Shown: positions 63,326 to 64,000 of the stretch, piece by piece
Layout of the letters: each line of letters opens with the position of its first letter
How positions within the stretch are numbered: the first letter of the stretch is position 1
Source: Pachypanchax playfairii
Lineage: Eukaryota > Chordata > Actinopteri > Cyprinodontiformes > Aplocheilidae
Length of the DNA stretch: 64,000 nucleotides
Assembly: GCA_006937955.1 (NCBI GenBank)
Contig: SSNP01000249.1
Location: 33,215-97,214, forward strand
Reading direction: 5' to 3'
Made by a program: the position numbers and the translations under genes
Notes under the pieces: model-generated
Database searches by the model: none
What the model saw: the letters and a program-made list of their open reading frames with translations, nothing else
What the model was told of the DNA's origin: nothing

Positions 63326-64000
63326 GGTACAGTTTTGAAACTTGTCTAAGAAAAACATATTCAGCTTCATATTAGACATTCTGGAAGCCTCTGGTCCCTC
63401 CTATATTCAGTATAGTAATACTTCAGTAATTCAGGTCGCAGCTGGAAGTGGTGTTCTGAGGATTTATGCTGCCCTGAAGAAAAATGCCACCATAGTGCCA
63501 ATTAACAACTTATGTCATGATAAAATGTCCTTAGAAGTTTATACAGTATTATTGTTTATGATGGATGTGTCCTGTTAATTATTTAAACACATTTTTATGA
63601 TCCTTCCTGATATTTTCTATATAAAAGCCCTCTGGGTCCTTATCGGCCATTGTTGGGTCCTTCTCCTCTGGGTGTGTCCAAACATTTGCCCGTTGCTCTG
63701 ACAATGCAAAGAAAGTAAAACTAACATCGTATTTAGTGTTCCTGTCCTGGGAGAATGTATTTGATAGGTAAAATGTATTTATGGAAAAATATAGAAACAA
63801 AAATAAATGAATAAATAAATCTGTTTATTGAAGTCAAAACTCTAGAACGGCACATGTGCAGAAGGAATCGGTAGCACATCTCAACAGGTAGCATGTTTCA
63901 ACAGAACAGCGGTTCCAGCAATGGCCGTCTGAGACACGACTGTGAAAAAATTATTTAGTACTGCTTTAAATTGTTATTTTACATAGATTTAAAGAAATAA
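63326..64000. other. Non-coding DNA, nothing recognised
   Basis: Short frames (under 80 codons) on both strands and an AATA-type simple run near 63,800-63,818. No domain or element end. Confidence 0.5.

Overview
This is non-bacterial, vertebrate-type DNA. It is AT-rich and CpG-poor, has no long open reading frames apart from one transposase, and carries microsatellites and several families of cut-and-paste DNA transposons typical of ray-finned fish: Tc1, hAT, PIF/Harbinger and TTAA-specific piggyBac-like elements. It also has a non-LTR 3' tail of a kind I associate with teleosts. I read it as intergenic or intronic DNA of a teleost, probably a percomorph. The species cannot be named from the sequence. 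No host protein-coding gene could be identified with confidence.

Layout. 1-12.4 kb is plain AT-rich DNA with one hAT-type MITE (3732-4119, perfect 8-bp target duplication) followed by a LINE 3' tail. 12.6-13.57 kb is a dead Tc1-family copy on the minus strand, split by a later hAT-type MITE. 15.16-16.6 kb is a second, internally deleted Tc1 relic. 19,423-21,024 is a complete Tc1/mariner element with an uninterrupted 340-residue DD34E transposase and 200-bp terminal inverted repeats identical by eye. 23.9-24.4 kb is a TTAA-flanked MITE. 27.9-35.1 kb holds the same 3,581 bp twice, on either side of a 10-N gap, and is almost certainly an assembly error. 47.47-48.12 kb is a Harbinger derivative that still carries a fragment of transposase coding sequence. 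51.4-53.06 kb is the only GC- and CpG-rich stretch and is the best candidate for a host promoter or first exon; it has a strong minus-strand splice donor and a possible signal-peptide mini-ORF on the plus strand. 54.97-55.08 kb and 58.65-58.85 kb are further repeats. 62.1-63.3 kb is a probable piggyBac-like deletion derivative.

The recognisable genes are transposon genes and do not form a pathway. The intact Tc1 transposase would act on its own terminal repeats. The Harbinger and piggyBac-like derivatives, and the MITEs, would need proteins supplied elsewhere in the genome. Several moderately complex, homeodomain-site-like stretches (near 39.9, 49.4, 52.0, 56.3 and 57.9 kb) look like conserved non-coding elements of the kind found around developmental genes, but this needs alignment to other fish genomes. 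I found no convincing undescribed system. The points of most value are the likely false duplication, the intact Tc1, the CpG-rich candidate promoter, and the nested and deleted transposons.
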